Source: Streptomyces sp. NRRL F-6131 (GTDB lineage: Bacteria > Actinomycetota > Actinomycetes > Streptomycetales > Streptomycetaceae). From it: a stretch of DNA of 64,000 bases. The DNA lies in the NCBI GenBank assembly GCA_000719695.1, contig JOHN01000005.1, positions 119,105-183,104 on the forward strand, written 5' to 3'. This document shows, one piece after another, positions 26,253-34,798 of this stretch; the first letter of the stretch is position 1, and each line of letters opens with the position of its first letter. Both the position numbers and the translations under genes were made by a program. The notes beneath the pieces are model-generated. The model searched no databases and was not told the origin of the DNA. It was given only the letters and a program-made list of their open reading frames with translations.

Positions 26253-26531
26253 GGAAATCTCCTCCTCTCCCGGACGGTCTCCCGGGGGCTGTCCCGCGGT
26301 CGCCGTGCGATCTTCACGGCCCCCTGCCGGGCATGTCCCGGTTCTGCGCAGTATGGGCCAGCGAACGCCCGGACGCCAGGCTCGGCCGGTGGCCGCCCGC
26401 GGTCACCGGGGCTCCACGACCGTCCGCGCCGCGGGCCGTGGACGCTGTCACTGTGCCCCTACCGGCGCCGTGTGAACAGCGATCGCCCGGCGTGTGTCCG
26501 GATCGTGATCCTCAAATTCCACTCAGATCGG

Positions 26532-26561
26532 CTGACGTGGCATCGTCACGGCTCCTATGGT
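26532..26561 (+). promoter_or_regulatory. gluABCD promoter with inverted repeat
   Basis: CTGACG (26532-26537), an 18-bp spacer and TATGGT (26556-26561) form a good vegetative promoter about 100 nt before gluA. TGACG and CGTCA form an inverted repeat (26533-26548, 6-nt centre) that overlaps the -35, a likely operator for GluR or another regulator. Confidence 0.55.
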
Positions 26562-26568
26562 CACCCCA

Positions 26569-26603
26569 CCGAGGGCTGCGGCTCCGCCGGCTGCGGCCCT
26601 CGG
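26569..26603 (+). other. Stem-loop in the gluA leader
   Basis: CCGAGGGC (26569-26576) pairs with GCCCTCGG (26596-26603) in the presumed 5' leader, with internal complementary GC triplets. It lies 8 nt downstream of the -10 and 66 nt before gluA, so it would sit near the mRNA 5' end. The rest of the 26253-26669 gap shows no other clear structure. Confidence 0.45.
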
Positions 26604-26669
26604 ATTCCTACCACCATTGCCGCCCAAGGGAGTTCGCACCCACGGGCCGACCCCGAGGGAGCAGGCCCG

Positions 26670-27443
26670 ATGACCACGAGCCGCCACACGGACTCCCGCG
26701 CCGACGCCGCTCCCCTGGTGGTCCTGCGCAACGTGAACAAGCACTTCGGCGCTCTGCACGTGCTGCAGGACATCGACCTGGAGATCCAGCAGGGCGAGGT
26801 GGTCGTACTGATCGGCCCCTCCGGCTCCGGCAAGTCCACGCTGTGCCGGACGATCAACCGGCTGGAGACCGTCGACTCCGGAACGATCACCATCGACGGC
26901 CGCCCGCTGCCCGCCGAGGGCCGGGAGCTGGCCCGGCTGCGCGCCGAGGTCGGCATGGTCTTCCAGAGCTTCAACCTGTTCGCCCACAAGACCGTGCTGG
27001 AGAACGTGGTCCTGGGCCAGGTGAAGGTCCGCGGCATCGCCCGCGACAAGGCCGTGGCGACCGCCAAGGAACTGCTGGAGCGGGTCGGCGTCGGCGCCCA
27101 GGCCGAGAAGTACCCCGCCCAGCTCTCCGGCGGCCAGCAGCAGCGCGTCGCGATCGCCCGGGCGCTGGCGATGAACCCCAAGGTGATGCTCTTCGACGAG
27201 CCCACCTCGGCGCTCGACCCGGAGATGATCAACGAGGTGCTGGAGGTCATGCGCCAGCTGGCCGCCGACGGCATGACGATGGTCGTCGTCACCCACGAGA
27301 TGGGCTTCGCCCGCTCCGCGGCCAACCGGGTGCTGTTCATGGCCGACGGCCGGATCGTCGAGCAGAACACCCCCGAGGCCTTCTTCACCGCGCCGCGCTC
27401 CGAGCGCGCCAAGGACTTCCTCTCCAAGATCCTGCACCACTGA
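26670..27443 (+). CDS. gluA: Glutamate ABC transporter, ATP-binding protein
   Basis: ATPase of a polar amino-acid ABC importer, 257 residues. Walker A is GPSGSGKS near 46, Q-loop VFQSFNLF, signature LSGGQQQR near 150, Walker [13 protein letters not shown] and switch His in VVTHEMGF. The ATG at 26670 follows GAGGGAG with ~8 nt spacing. First gene of gluABCD; the order ATPase, binding protein, permease, permease is the one known for Streptomyces and Corynebacterium glutamate uptake. Confidence 0.94.
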   Translation: MTTSRHTDSRADAAPLVVLRNVNKHFGALHVLQDIDLEIQQGEVVVLIGPSGSGKSTLCRTINRLETVDSGTITIDGRPLPAEGRELARLRAEVGMVFQSFNLFAHKTVLENVVLGQVKVRGIARDKAVATAKELLERVGVGAQAEKYPAQLSGGQQQRVAIARALAMNPKVMLFDEPTSALDPEMINEVLEVMRQLAADGMTMVVVTHEMGFARSAANRVLFMADGRIVEQNTPEAFFTAPRSERAKDFLSKILHH

Positions 27444-27466
27444 TCCCCCGGTCCGGCCCCCGGCCG

Positions 27467-27488
27467 ACGGCGGCAGAGCCGCCGCCGT
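27467..27488 (+). other. gluA-gluB intergenic stem-loop
   Basis: ACGGCGGC (27467-27474) pairs with GCCGCCGT (27481-27488). It follows the gluA stop by 23 nt and precedes the gluB ribosome-binding site by about 60 nt. It is too short to be a sure terminator; it could affect mRNA processing. Confidence 0.4.
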
Positions 27489-27567
27489 GTGCCCGCCTGC
27501 CCGAAAACGCTCGTCCCTTCGCCAGAGCCCGGTCGACCCGTGGCCAAGCCCGAGGAGAACTACCCTC

Positions 27568-28476
27568 ATGAGGACTCGTCGCACCTTCGCCGTCGCGCTC
27601 TGCGCCATCGCGCTCACCGCCACCGCCGCCTGCGGCAAGGACGGCACGCCCGGCAGCAGCAACGCGTCGTCCGGCGGCTCCGCCGCCCCGGCGCTGCCGA
27701 CCTACACCGTCAAGACCGACGTCAAGGTGGACTCCGCGGTCCTGGCCGAGGCCAAGAAGCGCGGCCAGCTGATCATCGGCGCCAAGTCCGACCAGCCGTT
27801 CCTCGGCTGGGAGGACCTCGCCAGCGGCGACCGCAGCGGCTTCGACATCGAGATCGCCAAGATGGTGGCCGCCGACCTCGGCTTCACCCCGCAGCAGATC
27901 AAGTGGCAGACCCTGGTCTCCTCGCAGCGCGAGCCGGCCATCTCCAAGGGCCAGATCGACTTCTACGTCGGCACCTACAGCATCAACGACGAGCGCAAGA
28001 AGACCGTCTCCTTCGCCGGCCCCTACTACGTCGCCGGCCAGGACCTGCTGGTCAAGAACGACAACACCGCGATCACCGGCCCGGACTCGGTCAACGGCAA
28101 GAACGTCTGCACCGCCACCGGCTCGACCTCGATCAAGAACATCGAGAAGTACTCGCCGAAGATCACCCAGTTCGACACCTACTCGGCCTGCGTCGAGAAG
28201 CTGATGTCGGGCGAGGTCGACGCGGTCACCACCGACGACGCCATCCTCAAGGGCTACGCCTCGAAGTACGCCGGCAAGCTCAAGGTCGTCGGCCAGCCCT
28301 TCACCAAGGAGAACTACGGCGTCGGCCTGGGCAAGGACGACAAGGCGCTGCGCGACGCGATCAGCGACGCCCTCAAGGCCCACCAGGACAACGGCGACTG
28401 GAAGAAGGCCTACGACGCCACCCTGGGCCTCTCCGGCGCCGCCGCGCCGCAGCCGCCGGCCCTGGACCGCTACTGA
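27568..28476 (+). CDS. gluB: Glutamate-binding lipoprotein
   Basis: Extracellular substrate-binding component of the glutamate importer, 302 residues. A signal peptide with twin Arg-like basic start (MRTRRTF) ends in the lipobox TAAC, Cys22. A Ser/Gly linker follows, then a family 3 binding fold: GQLIIGAKSDQPFLGWED, GFDIEIAKMVAADLG, IDFYVGTYSINDERK and VDAVTTDDAIL. A Cys pair in KNVCTATG and SACVEKLM could form a disulfide. GAGGAG lies 10 nt before the ATG. A strong stem-loop lies directly after its stop. Confidence 0.94.
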   Translation: MRTRRTFAVALCAIALTATAACGKDGTPGSSNASSGGSAAPALPTYTVKTDVKVDSAVLAEAKKRGQLIIGAKSDQPFLGWEDLASGDRSGFDIEIAKMVAADLGFTPQQIKWQTLVSSQREPAISKGQIDFYVGTYSINDERKKTVSFAGPYYVAGQDLLVKNDNTAITGPDSVNGKNVCTATGSTSIKNIEKYSPKITQFDTYSACVEKLMSGEVDAVTTDDAILKGYASKYAGKLKVVGQPFTKENYGVGLGKDDKALRDAISDALKAHQDNGDWKKAYDATLGLSGAAAPQPPALDRY

Positions 28477-28482
28477 TCCACC

Positions 28483-28508
28483 CGGTGCCCCGGGTCACCG
28501 GGGCACCG
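28483..28508 (+). terminator. Strong stem-loop directly after gluB
   Basis: CGGTGCCCCGG (28483-28493) and CCGGGGCACCG (28498-28508) form a perfect 11-bp stem with a 4-nt GTCA loop, 6 nt after the gluB stop. Partial termination or 3'-end protection here would make gluB mRNA more abundant than gluCD. Confidence 0.65.
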
Positions 28509-28547
28509 CTCCCCTTCATCACCGAAACCTGAGAGGAGGGCCGCCGG

Positions 28548-29201
28548 ATGGGCTTCCTGTTCGAGGACGGCAACTTCGCGCTGTTCCGCGACGGCTTCCT
28601 GCAGACGATCGAGCTGAGCGCGCTCAGCGCGCTGCTCGCCCTGCTGCTGGGCACCCTGCTGGCGGCCTTCCGGGTCTCCCCCGTCCCGGTGCTGCGGGCC
28701 TTCGGCACCGGCTGGGTGACGATCTTCCGCAACACCCCGCTGACCGTGCTGTTCTTCGCCGTGACCTTCGGCCTCCCGCCGCTGGGCGTGCACTTCAGCC
28801 ACCTGGTCTTCGCGGTGCTGGCGCTCGGCAGCTACACCGCGGCGTTCGTCTGCGAGGTGCTGCGCTCCGGCATCAACACGGTGCCGCTCGGTCAGGCGGA
28901 GGCCGCCCGCAGCCTCGGCATGACCTTCGGCCAGACCCTCACCCAGATCGTCCTGCCGCAGGCGGCCCGGACCGTGCTGGCGCCGATGAGCAGCGTCTTC
29001 ATCGCGCTGCCGAGGAACTCGGCGATCGCCGGCGCGTTCAGCGTCGGCGAGCTGTACAGCGTCCAGCAGGGCTTCTCCGACGGGGACGGCTACTCGATCT
29101 TCGCGATCTTCTTCTGGGTGGCCTGCGCCTACCTGCTGATCAGCGCCACCGTCGCCCTGCTGTTCCGTTTCCTGGAGTCCCGACTGGCGGTGGCCCGATG
29201 A
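28548..29201 (+). CDS. gluC: Glutamate ABC transporter permease
   Basis: 217-residue inner-membrane permease of the HisM/GlnP type, with about five hydrophobic helices. The EAA loop is visible as GQAEAARSLGMTFGQTLTQIVLPQA near 120-145, and IFRNTPLTVLFF near 60 is the family signature. GAGGAGGG lies 7-9 nt before the ATG. Its stop overlaps the gluD start by 4 nt (ATGA), so the two permeases are translationally coupled and should form a heterodimer. Confidence 0.93.
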   Translation: MGFLFEDGNFALFRDGFLQTIELSALSALLALLLGTLLAAFRVSPVPVLRAFGTGWVTIFRNTPLTVLFFAVTFGLPPLGVHFSHLVFAVLALGSYTAAFVCEVLRSGINTVPLGQAEAARSLGMTFGQTLTQIVLPQAARTVLAPMSSVFIALPRNSAIAGAFSVGELYSVQQGFSDGDGYSIFAIFFWVACAYLLISATVALLFRFLESRLAVAR

Positions 29202-30049
29202 GCAAGCTCTTCACCCGCTCCGCGACGGCCAGCGTCCTCTACGACGCCCCCGGCCCGAAGGCGCGCACCCGCAACCTGGCCTTCGGGGTGCTCTCGCTGC
29301 TCGGCATCGCGGGCCTGCTCTGGTACGCCTTCGTCACGCTGAACGACAACGGCCAGTTCGACGCCGGCCTCTGGGACGCCTTCCAGTACACGACCATCCA
29401 GCAGCGGATCGTCGACGGCCTGGTCTCGACCCTGAAGGCCTTCGGGCTGGCGGCGGTGTTCTCGCTGGTGCTGGGTGCGCTGCTGGCCGCCGGTCAGCTC
29501 TCCGAGCACAAGCCGGTGCGCTGGGCGTGCGTGTCCTTCGTCCAGTTCTTCCGGGCGATGCCGCTGCTGATCCTGATCGTCGCGCTCTACTACGGCTTCT
29601 TCGCCAAGGAGCCGATGTGGGCCCTGGTGCTCGGCCTCACCCTCTACAACGGCTCGGTCCAGGCGGAGATCATCCGCAGCGGCGTCAACGCGGTGCCGCG
29701 CGGCCAGGGCGAGGCGGCGTACGCGCTCGGCCTGCGCAAGACCCAGGTGATGACCACCATCCTGGTGCCGCAGGCGGTCCGCTCGATGCTGCCCACGATG
29801 ATCGGCCAGCTGGTCGTCACCCTCAAGGACACCTCGCTGGGTGCCATCATCACCTACCACGAGCTGCTCTTCGTGGGGAAGGCCATCGCCACCCAGCCGC
29901 TGAACGCCGCGGGCTTCCCCTACATCCCGGTGGTGCTGGTGATCGGGCCCGTCTACATCGCGATGTGCCTCCTGCTCACCGCGCTCGCCCGGTGGATCGA
30001 GGCACGCGGCCGACGCGGCGCGAACCGGCGCACTTCGGCTGCTGCTTGA
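29198..30049 (+). CDS. gluD: Glutamate ABC transporter permease
   Basis: 283-residue permease, partner of GluC. A cytoplasmic N-terminus of about 28 residues precedes five or six hydrophobic helices. The family signature is QFFRAMPLLILI near 112 and the EAA loop GQGEAAYALGLRKTQVMTTILVPQA near 168-192. It ends in a short basic tail. Start overlaps gluC by 4 nt. It is the last gene of the operon; I see no clear terminator in the 134 nt before the monooxygenase gene. Confidence 0.93.
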   Translation: MSKLFTRSATASVLYDAPGPKARTRNLAFGVLSLLGIAGLLWYAFVTLNDNGQFDAGLWDAFQYTTIQQRIVDGLVSTLKAFGLAAVFSLVLGALLAAGQLSEHKPVRWACVSFVQFFRAMPLLILIVALYYGFFAKEPMWALVLGLTLYNGSVQAEIIRSGVNAVPRGQGEAAYALGLRKTQVMTTILVPQAVRSMLPTMIGQLVVTLKDTSLGAIITYHELLFVGKAIATQPLNAAGFPYIPVVLVIGPVYIAMCLLLTALARWIEARGRRGANRRTSAAA

Positions 30050-30183
30050 CGGACACGCAGGTGATCTGTTGCATTGCTCTTCGTGACACCATCCGGGAGC
30101 ATCCACGCGGCATATGACGGCAACCTCGCGGCCGACCCGTGCTCCGAGGACCACGGCGCCCGTCCGGGCCCGGAGGGACCGGC

Positions 30184-31992
30184 ATGGACCCGGTGATCGT
30201 GGTCGGGGCCGGGCCGGTCGGCCTGGCCCTGGCCCTCGCCCTCGCCCGGCACGAGGTGCCGACCGTGGTGCTCGACGAGGGCTCCGGGCTCTGCCCCGAG
30301 AGCCCTCGCAGCGTCGTCATCGGCGCCGACACCGCCGCCTTCCTGACCCGGATCGGCTACCCCCGGGCCGTCTCCGACGCCGCCCGCTGGGACGCCTTCG
30401 CCGTCTGGCGCCGCCGCCAGGAGGTGCTCCGGATCGACCTCGCCGACACCCCCGTCCTGCACCTGCCCCAGCACCGCCTGCAGCGCGGCCTGCGGGACGC
30501 CCTCACCGGCACCCCGCTGGTCAAGCTGGTCCCGCTCCACCGGGTCACCCGGCTCGACCAGGACCACGACGGCGTCAGCGTGCTCACCCGCAACCCGCAG
30601 GACGGCACCGAGACCTGGTGGCGCGGCAGCCACCTGGTCGGCTGCGACGGCGCCCGCTCGGCCGTCCGCAAGCTGCTGAAGATCCGCTTCCCCGGCCGGC
30701 CCGCCGTCGACCGGAGCGCGATCGCCACCGTCCGGGTCGACCTGCCGTTCACCGGCCCCCGGCTGCACCGCGAGCCGCCGTGGCGCGGTGACCGCGAAGC
30801 CACCGCCCGCCCGCTGCCGGACGGCGTCTGGCGGCTCGACTGGCGGCTGCCCCCGGGCCGGCCCGCCCCCACCGAACCGGTCGACCCGCACGCCACCTGG
30901 CCCGGCATCGTCACCGGCGACACCCTGCTCACCCGGGTCACCGCCACCCTCACCGGCTGGTGCGGCGAACTCCCGAAGTTCGACCTGCTCGCCGCCGCCG
31001 ACCACACCGCCCAGCAACGGCTGGCCGCCCGGTTCCGGGTCGGCCGCTGCTTCCTGGCCGGCGACGCCGCCCACCTGCACGGCGCGCTCGGCATGCAGAA
31101 CCTCACCGACGGCCTGCGCGACGCCGACAACCTGGCCTGGCGGCTCGCCCTCGCCTGGCACCTCCACCCGAGCGGCCCGCAGCCCGGCGGCTCCCTGCTC
31201 GACGGCTACGAGGCCGAACGCCGCGGCGCGGTCGGCGCCCGGCTGCGCGCCGTCGACCAGGCCATGCCGCTGCTGCGCCCCCTGCGCGGCTGGGCGCAGA
31301 CCCGGCGCTCGCTGCTCACCGGTTCGTTCCGCAAGCACGCGCCGATGCTCGCCGACGGGCACCTCGGCACCGGACGGTTCGGCGGCGCCCCCGCCTACCC
31401 GGCGGCGCCCTCCGGCGTGCCCGGGCGGGTCCCGGTCCAGCGCGGCGCCCGCACCACCACCTCGCTCAGCGAACTGCTGCCCGCCACCGCGCCCGGGGTG
31501 CTCGTCCCGGACCTGCCGGTGCTGGCCACCGACGGCACCCCGGACCAGTTGCACGCCCGGCTCGGCACGGGCTTCCTGCTGCTGCTGGTCGCGCCCGGCA
31601 CCGCCGTCTGGTCCGCGGAGCGCTGGCTGGGCGCCGGGCTGATGCCCCGGCTGGCCGAGGTCGCCGCCTCGCTGCCGGTGCCGGCCGAGGTCCTGGTCAC
31701 CGAGGCCTACCCGGGCGCCGGCCCGCACACCGTGCTGCTGATCCGGCCCGACGGCCACCTGGTCGGGGTCACCCAGGGCGCCGCCGCCGACGACCTCCGG
31801 ACGCTGGCCGACGGGGCCAGGGGCGGCCCGCCCCCGCTCCCCGGACCCGACCCGGAGGCCCCGGGCCCCGAAGCCGCCGGCCCGGGCGCCGGCGCGAACG
31901 GTGTCCCGAACGGTGTCCCGGCGGACGACGGGAGCCTGACCGCAGGCCCTAGCGGGCCACCTCGGTCGCCCGGCTCTCCCGGACCACGGTGA
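30184..31992 (+). CDS. FAD-dependent aromatic monooxygenase-like protein
   Basis: Group A flavoprotein hydroxylase of the PheA/TfdB type, 602 residues. The FAD-binding motif is VVGAGPVGLALALALA near 5-20, the DG fold is VGCDGARSAVRK near 153, and the second FAD motif is FLAGDAAHLHGALGMQNLTDG near 293-313. A thioredoxin-like C-terminal domain (about 440-560) follows, then a Pro/Gly-rich tail. The tail contains a direct DNA repeat of AACGGTGTCCCG. The ATG at 30184 has GGAGGG upstream. Its last 44 nt overlap the convergent rny gene. Substrate unknown; no biosynthetic partners are adjacent. Confidence 0.85.
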   Translation: MDPVIVVGAGPVGLALALALARHEVPTVVLDEGSGLCPESPRSVVIGADTAAFLTRIGYPRAVSDAARWDAFAVWRRRQEVLRIDLADTPVLHLPQHRLQRGLRDALTGTPLVKLVPLHRVTRLDQDHDGVSVLTRNPQDGTETWWRGSHLVGCDGARSAVRKLLKIRFPGRPAVDRSAIATVRVDLPFTGPRLHREPPWRGDREATARPLPDGVWRLDWRLPPGRPAPTEPVDPHATWPGIVTGDTLLTRVTATLTGWCGELPKFDLLAAADHTAQQRLAARFRVGRCFLAGDAAHLHGALGMQNLTDGLRDADNLAWRLALAWHLHPSGPQPGGSLLDGYEAERRGAVGARLRAVDQAMPLLRPLRGWAQTRRSLLTGSFRKHAPMLADGHLGTGRFGGAPAYPAAPSGVPGRVPVQRGARTTTSLSELLPATAPGVLVPDLPVLATDGTPDQLHARLGTGFLLLLVAPGTAVWSAERWLGAGLMPRLAEVAASLPVPAEVLVTEAYPGAGPHTVLLIRPDGHLVGVTQGAAADDLRTLADGARGGPPPLPGPDPEAPGPEAAGPGAGANGVPNGVPADDGSLTAGPSGPPRSPGSPGPR

Positions 31993-33400
31993 CCCGGATC
32001 TGGCCGGGATAGGTCAGCTCCTCGGCGACCTGCTTGGCGACCTCGCGGGCGATCACCTGCGCCCCGAGGTCGTCCACCACCTCCGGCCGGACCATCACCC
32101 GCACCTCCCGGCCGGCCTGCATCGCGTAGACGTTGGCCACGCCGTCGTGCGCCCGGGCGATCTGCTCCAAGCGCTCCAGCCGCCGCACGTACGTCTCCAG
32201 CGACTCCTTGCGCGCGCCCGGCCGCCCGCCCGAACAGGCGTCGGCCGCCTGGGTGAGCACCGCCTCCACCGTCCGCGGCTCCACCTCGCCGTGGTGCGCG
32301 GCGATCGCGTGCACCACGTCCGCCGACTCGCCGTGCCGCCGGGCGAACTCGGCGCCGACCGCCGCGTGGCTGCCCTCGACCTCGTGGGTCAGCGCCTTGC
32401 CGATGTCGTGCAGCAGCGCCGCGCGCCGCACCGGCTCCGGGTCCACCCCGAGTTCGGCCGCCATCGTCCCGGCCAGGTGCGCCGACTCCACCAGATGGCC
32501 CAGCACGTTCTGCCCGTAGGAGGCCCGGTAGCGCAGGGTGCCGAGGGTGCGGACCAGCTCCGGGTCCATGCCGGTGACCCGGACGGCGAGCAACGCGTCC
32601 TCGCCCGCCCGCACGCAGCGGCGCTCGACCTCCGTCCGGCTGCGCTCGTGGACGTGCTCGATCCGCAGCGGGTGGATTCGGCCGTCCTCGACCAGGTGCT
32701 CCAGGGTCAGCCGGGCGGTCTCCCGGCGGACCGGGTCGAAGCAGGAGAGCTGCACCACCGAGGGCGTCTCGTCGATGATCAGATTGACGCCGGTGACGGC
32801 CTCGAAGGTCCGGATGTTGCGGCCCTCGCGCCCGATCACCCGACCCTTCATCTCCTCGTTGGGCAGCCGGAACACCGACACCGCGGTCTCGGCGGTCTGC
32901 TCGGCCGCCAACCGCTGGATCGCCCCGGCCACGATGACCCGGGCCCGCTGCTCGCCCTCCTCGCGGGCGGCACGCTCGATCTCCCGGACGGTGACCGCCG
33001 CCTCCCGGCGGGCCCGGGACTCGGCCGCCCGGACGAGTTCGGCGCGGGCCTGCTCCGGGGAGAGCCCCGCGGTCCGCTCCAGCTCGGCCGCCCGGCGCCG
33101 GACCAGCTCCTCGGCCTCGTCCCCGGCACGCGCCAACGCGGCGGAGCGCTCGGCCAGTTCCGCCTCGCGGTCGCGCAGCCGGTCGAGCTCCCCGGCCAAC
33201 CGCTCCTCGCGCCGGTCGAGTTCGGCGCGCAGCCGGTCGGCCTGTTGCTCGGCCTGCCGCCGGGTGCGCTCGGCCTCCGCGACGGCCCTGCGCCCGGCCG
33301 CCCTGAGCCGCCGGGCCAGCAGCCAGGCCGTCGTCAGGGCCACCGACAGAACGGCCACCAGCAAGGAGGCGGCCGATCCGGCGCTCACCGCGATCCTCAT
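31949..33400 (-). CDS. rny: Ribonuclease Y
   Basis: Membrane-anchored endoribonuclease that starts mRNA decay in many Gram-positive bacteria. The 483 residues show the full RNase Y layout. An N-terminal transmembrane helix (about 5-28) precedes a long charged coiled coil rich in Arg, Glu and Ala (30-165). The KH domain has GRVIGREGRNIRTFEAVTGV near 187. The HD domain has LLHDIGKAL near 320 and AIAAHHGEVEP, and the C-terminus has YPGQIRVTVVRE. The ATG at 33400 has GGGGAG 8 nt upstream. It lies downstream of recX on the same strand, and its 3' end overlaps the monooxygenase gene. Confidence 0.92.
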   Translation of the reverse strand: MRIAVSAGSAASLLVAVLSVALTTAWLLARRLRAAGRRAVAEAERTRRQAEQQADRLRAELDRREERLAGELDRLRDREAELAERSAALARAGDEAEELVRRRAAELERTAGLSPEQARAELVRAAESRARREAAVTVREIERAAREEGEQRARVIVAGAIQRLAAEQTAETAVSVFRLPNEEMKGRVIGREGRNIRTFEAVTGVNLIIDETPSVVQLSCFDPVRRETARLTLEHLVEDGRIHPLRIEHVHERSRTEVERRCVRAGEDALLAVRVTGMDPELVRTLGTLRYRASYGQNVLGHLVESAHLAGTMAAELGVDPEPVRRAALLHDIGKALTHEVEGSHAAVGAEFARRHGESADVVHAIAAHHGEVEPRTVEAVLTQAADACSGGRPGARKESLETYVRRLERLEQIARAHDGVANVYAMQAGREVRVMVRPEVVDDLGAQVIAREVAKQVAEELTYPGQIRVTVVRESRATEVAR

Positions 33401-33539
33401 GCTGCCCACTCCCCGTCCCGCCGCGGCGCACCGCCCGGAACCAGCGTGCGGCCGCCCGGAACCGCCCGGTCACAGGCATGGCCGGGAGTGCGGCCGGGGG
33501 TGGCCGAGGGATGATCGACGTGCTCCCGCACTGAGTGCG

Positions 33540-33568
33540 AGGCTAAGCGCGGGTTACGAAACGGTCAA
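33540..33568 (-). promoter_or_regulatory. rny promoter
   Basis: On the minus strand TTGACC (33563-33568), a 17-bp spacer and TAGCCT (33540-33545) match the vegetative consensus well, about 140 nt upstream of the rny ATG. rny is therefore probably transcribed independently of recA-recX. Confidence 0.65.
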
Positions 33569-33680
33569 GACTGGCCAGGCAGTTGACCAACCCTCGGGTA
33601 ACTTCCGGGCGACGGGGCCCGGCCGGGGCGGGCCCGACACCTCAGCCCCAGGCCTCAGCGCCGGGCTCCGGTCCCGGGCT

Positions 33681-33761
33681 CAGCCCCGGGCCGCAGTCCC
33701 CGGGCCGCAGTCCCCGGGCCGCAGTCCCCGGGCGTCAGTCCCCGGCGTCAGTCCCCGGCGT
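33681..33761. repeat. 13-14 bp tandem repeat array crossing the recX stop codon
   Basis: Units of CAGTCCCCGGGCCG or the shorter CAGTCCCCGGCGT run from 33694 to 33761 (five copies), with a degenerate copy at 33681-33693. Each unit contains a CCCCGG(G) core that can self-pair. The array runs into recX and encodes its last residues and stop, so recX length may vary by slippage. Confidence 0.8.
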
Positions 33762-34794
33762 CCTCGCAGCCGAGGTCCTCGTCGTCGGCGTCCCCGTAGC
33801 CGGCCGTGGCCCCCTCCTCGTCCAGGGCCTCGCGGACCACCCGGTAGGCCAGGCCCTCGGAGTAGCCGCGCCGGGCGAGCATCCCGACCAGTCGCCGGGT
33901 GCGGGTCTGCCGCTCCAGGCTGCGGGTGCTCCGGAGCCGGCGGTCGACCAGGGCCCGGGCCGCCTCGGTCTCGTCGTCGTGGTCGAGCTGGGCGAGGGCC
34001 TGTTCGGCGAGCTCCCCCGAGACGCCCTTGGTCCGCAGCTCCTGCGCCAGCGCACGCCGGGACAGACCGCGGACGCTGTGCCGGGACTCCACCCAGGCCC
34101 GGGCGAACGCCCCGTCGTCGATCAGCCCGACCTCCTCCAGCCGGGTCAGCACCTCCTCGGCGACCTCGTCCGGGATCTCCCGCTTGCGCAGGGCGTCGCC
34201 GAGCTGCTTGCGGGTCTTGGCCGCGCCGGTGAGCAGGCGCAGGCAGATGTCCCGCGCCCGGGTCTCGGGATCGGCCGGCTCCTCGGCGCGGGCGCGCCGG
34301 CCGGCACCGCCCCGTCTCCCCGGGCCCTCGCCGGTTGCCTCCCGGTCCGCGTCGAAGTGGCTCGCGCCCCGAGCAGCGCCGCGCCGGGTACGGCCGGACC
34401 GCCGCCCGGTCCGTTCCTCGGGGAACGCCGGAGCGGAGTCGGCCACACCCCCGTGACCGGCCGTCCCCGCTCCGCCGCCCCGGCCGTCCCCGGTGTCAGC
34501 GCCGCCTGCGCCGTCGGCACCGACCGGTCGGCCGGGCGACTGCTCGGCCTCCAGCGCCGAACGCCGTCGGCGGCGCCCCGCGGGCAGGTCGGCGGCCGTG
34601 ACGAGCCCGAGCTCGTCGACGCCCGCCGGGCGGCCACCCGAACGCTTCGCCGCCCGGGCAGGCGCCGGCGCAGCCCCCAGGTCGGGCTCCGGTTCGTACT
34701 CCGGGCCCGGCTCCGGTTCGGCGACGGCCGCGAACCAGTCCGGCGGCCCGTAGTCGTCGTCCTCCGGGCCGGCCGGTCCACTGTGCTGCGTCAA
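33748..34794 (-). CDS. recX: RecA regulator RecX with long disordered N-terminus
   Basis: RecX limits RecA filament growth. The C-terminal ~175 of 348 residues form the RecX three-helix repeats: ARDICLRLLTGAAKTRKQLGDAL, VGLIDDGAFARAWVESRH, SRRALAQELRTKGV and RRLVGMLARRGYSEGLAYRVV. The N-terminal ~170 residues are a Pro/Glu/Gly-rich, low-complexity extension, so the protein is about twice the usual length. The TTG at 34794 is 4 nt after the recA stop, with AAGG inside recA as ribosome-binding site; translation is probably coupled to recA. A repeat array overlaps its 3' end. Confidence 0.9.
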   Translation of the reverse strand: MTQHSGPAGPEDDDYGPPDWFAAVAEPEPGPEYEPEPDLGAAPAPARAAKRSGGRPAGVDELGLVTAADLPAGRRRRRSALEAEQSPGRPVGADGAGGADTGDGRGGGAGTAGHGGVADSAPAFPEERTGRRSGRTRRGAARGASHFDADREATGEGPGRRGGAGRRARAEEPADPETRARDICLRLLTGAAKTRKQLGDALRKREIPDEVAEEVLTRLEEVGLIDDGAFARAWVESRHSVRGLSRRALAQELRTKGVSGELAEQALAQLDHDDETEAARALVDRRLRSTRSLERQTRTRRLVGMLARRGYSEGLAYRVVREALDEEGATAGYGDADDEDLGCEDAGD

Positions 34795-34798
34795 CGGC

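Noticed and set aside
33681..33761. CRISPR-like array
   Set aside because: Units are contiguous 13-14 bp repeats without spacers and there are no cas genes; the 11-bp arrays fail for the same reason.
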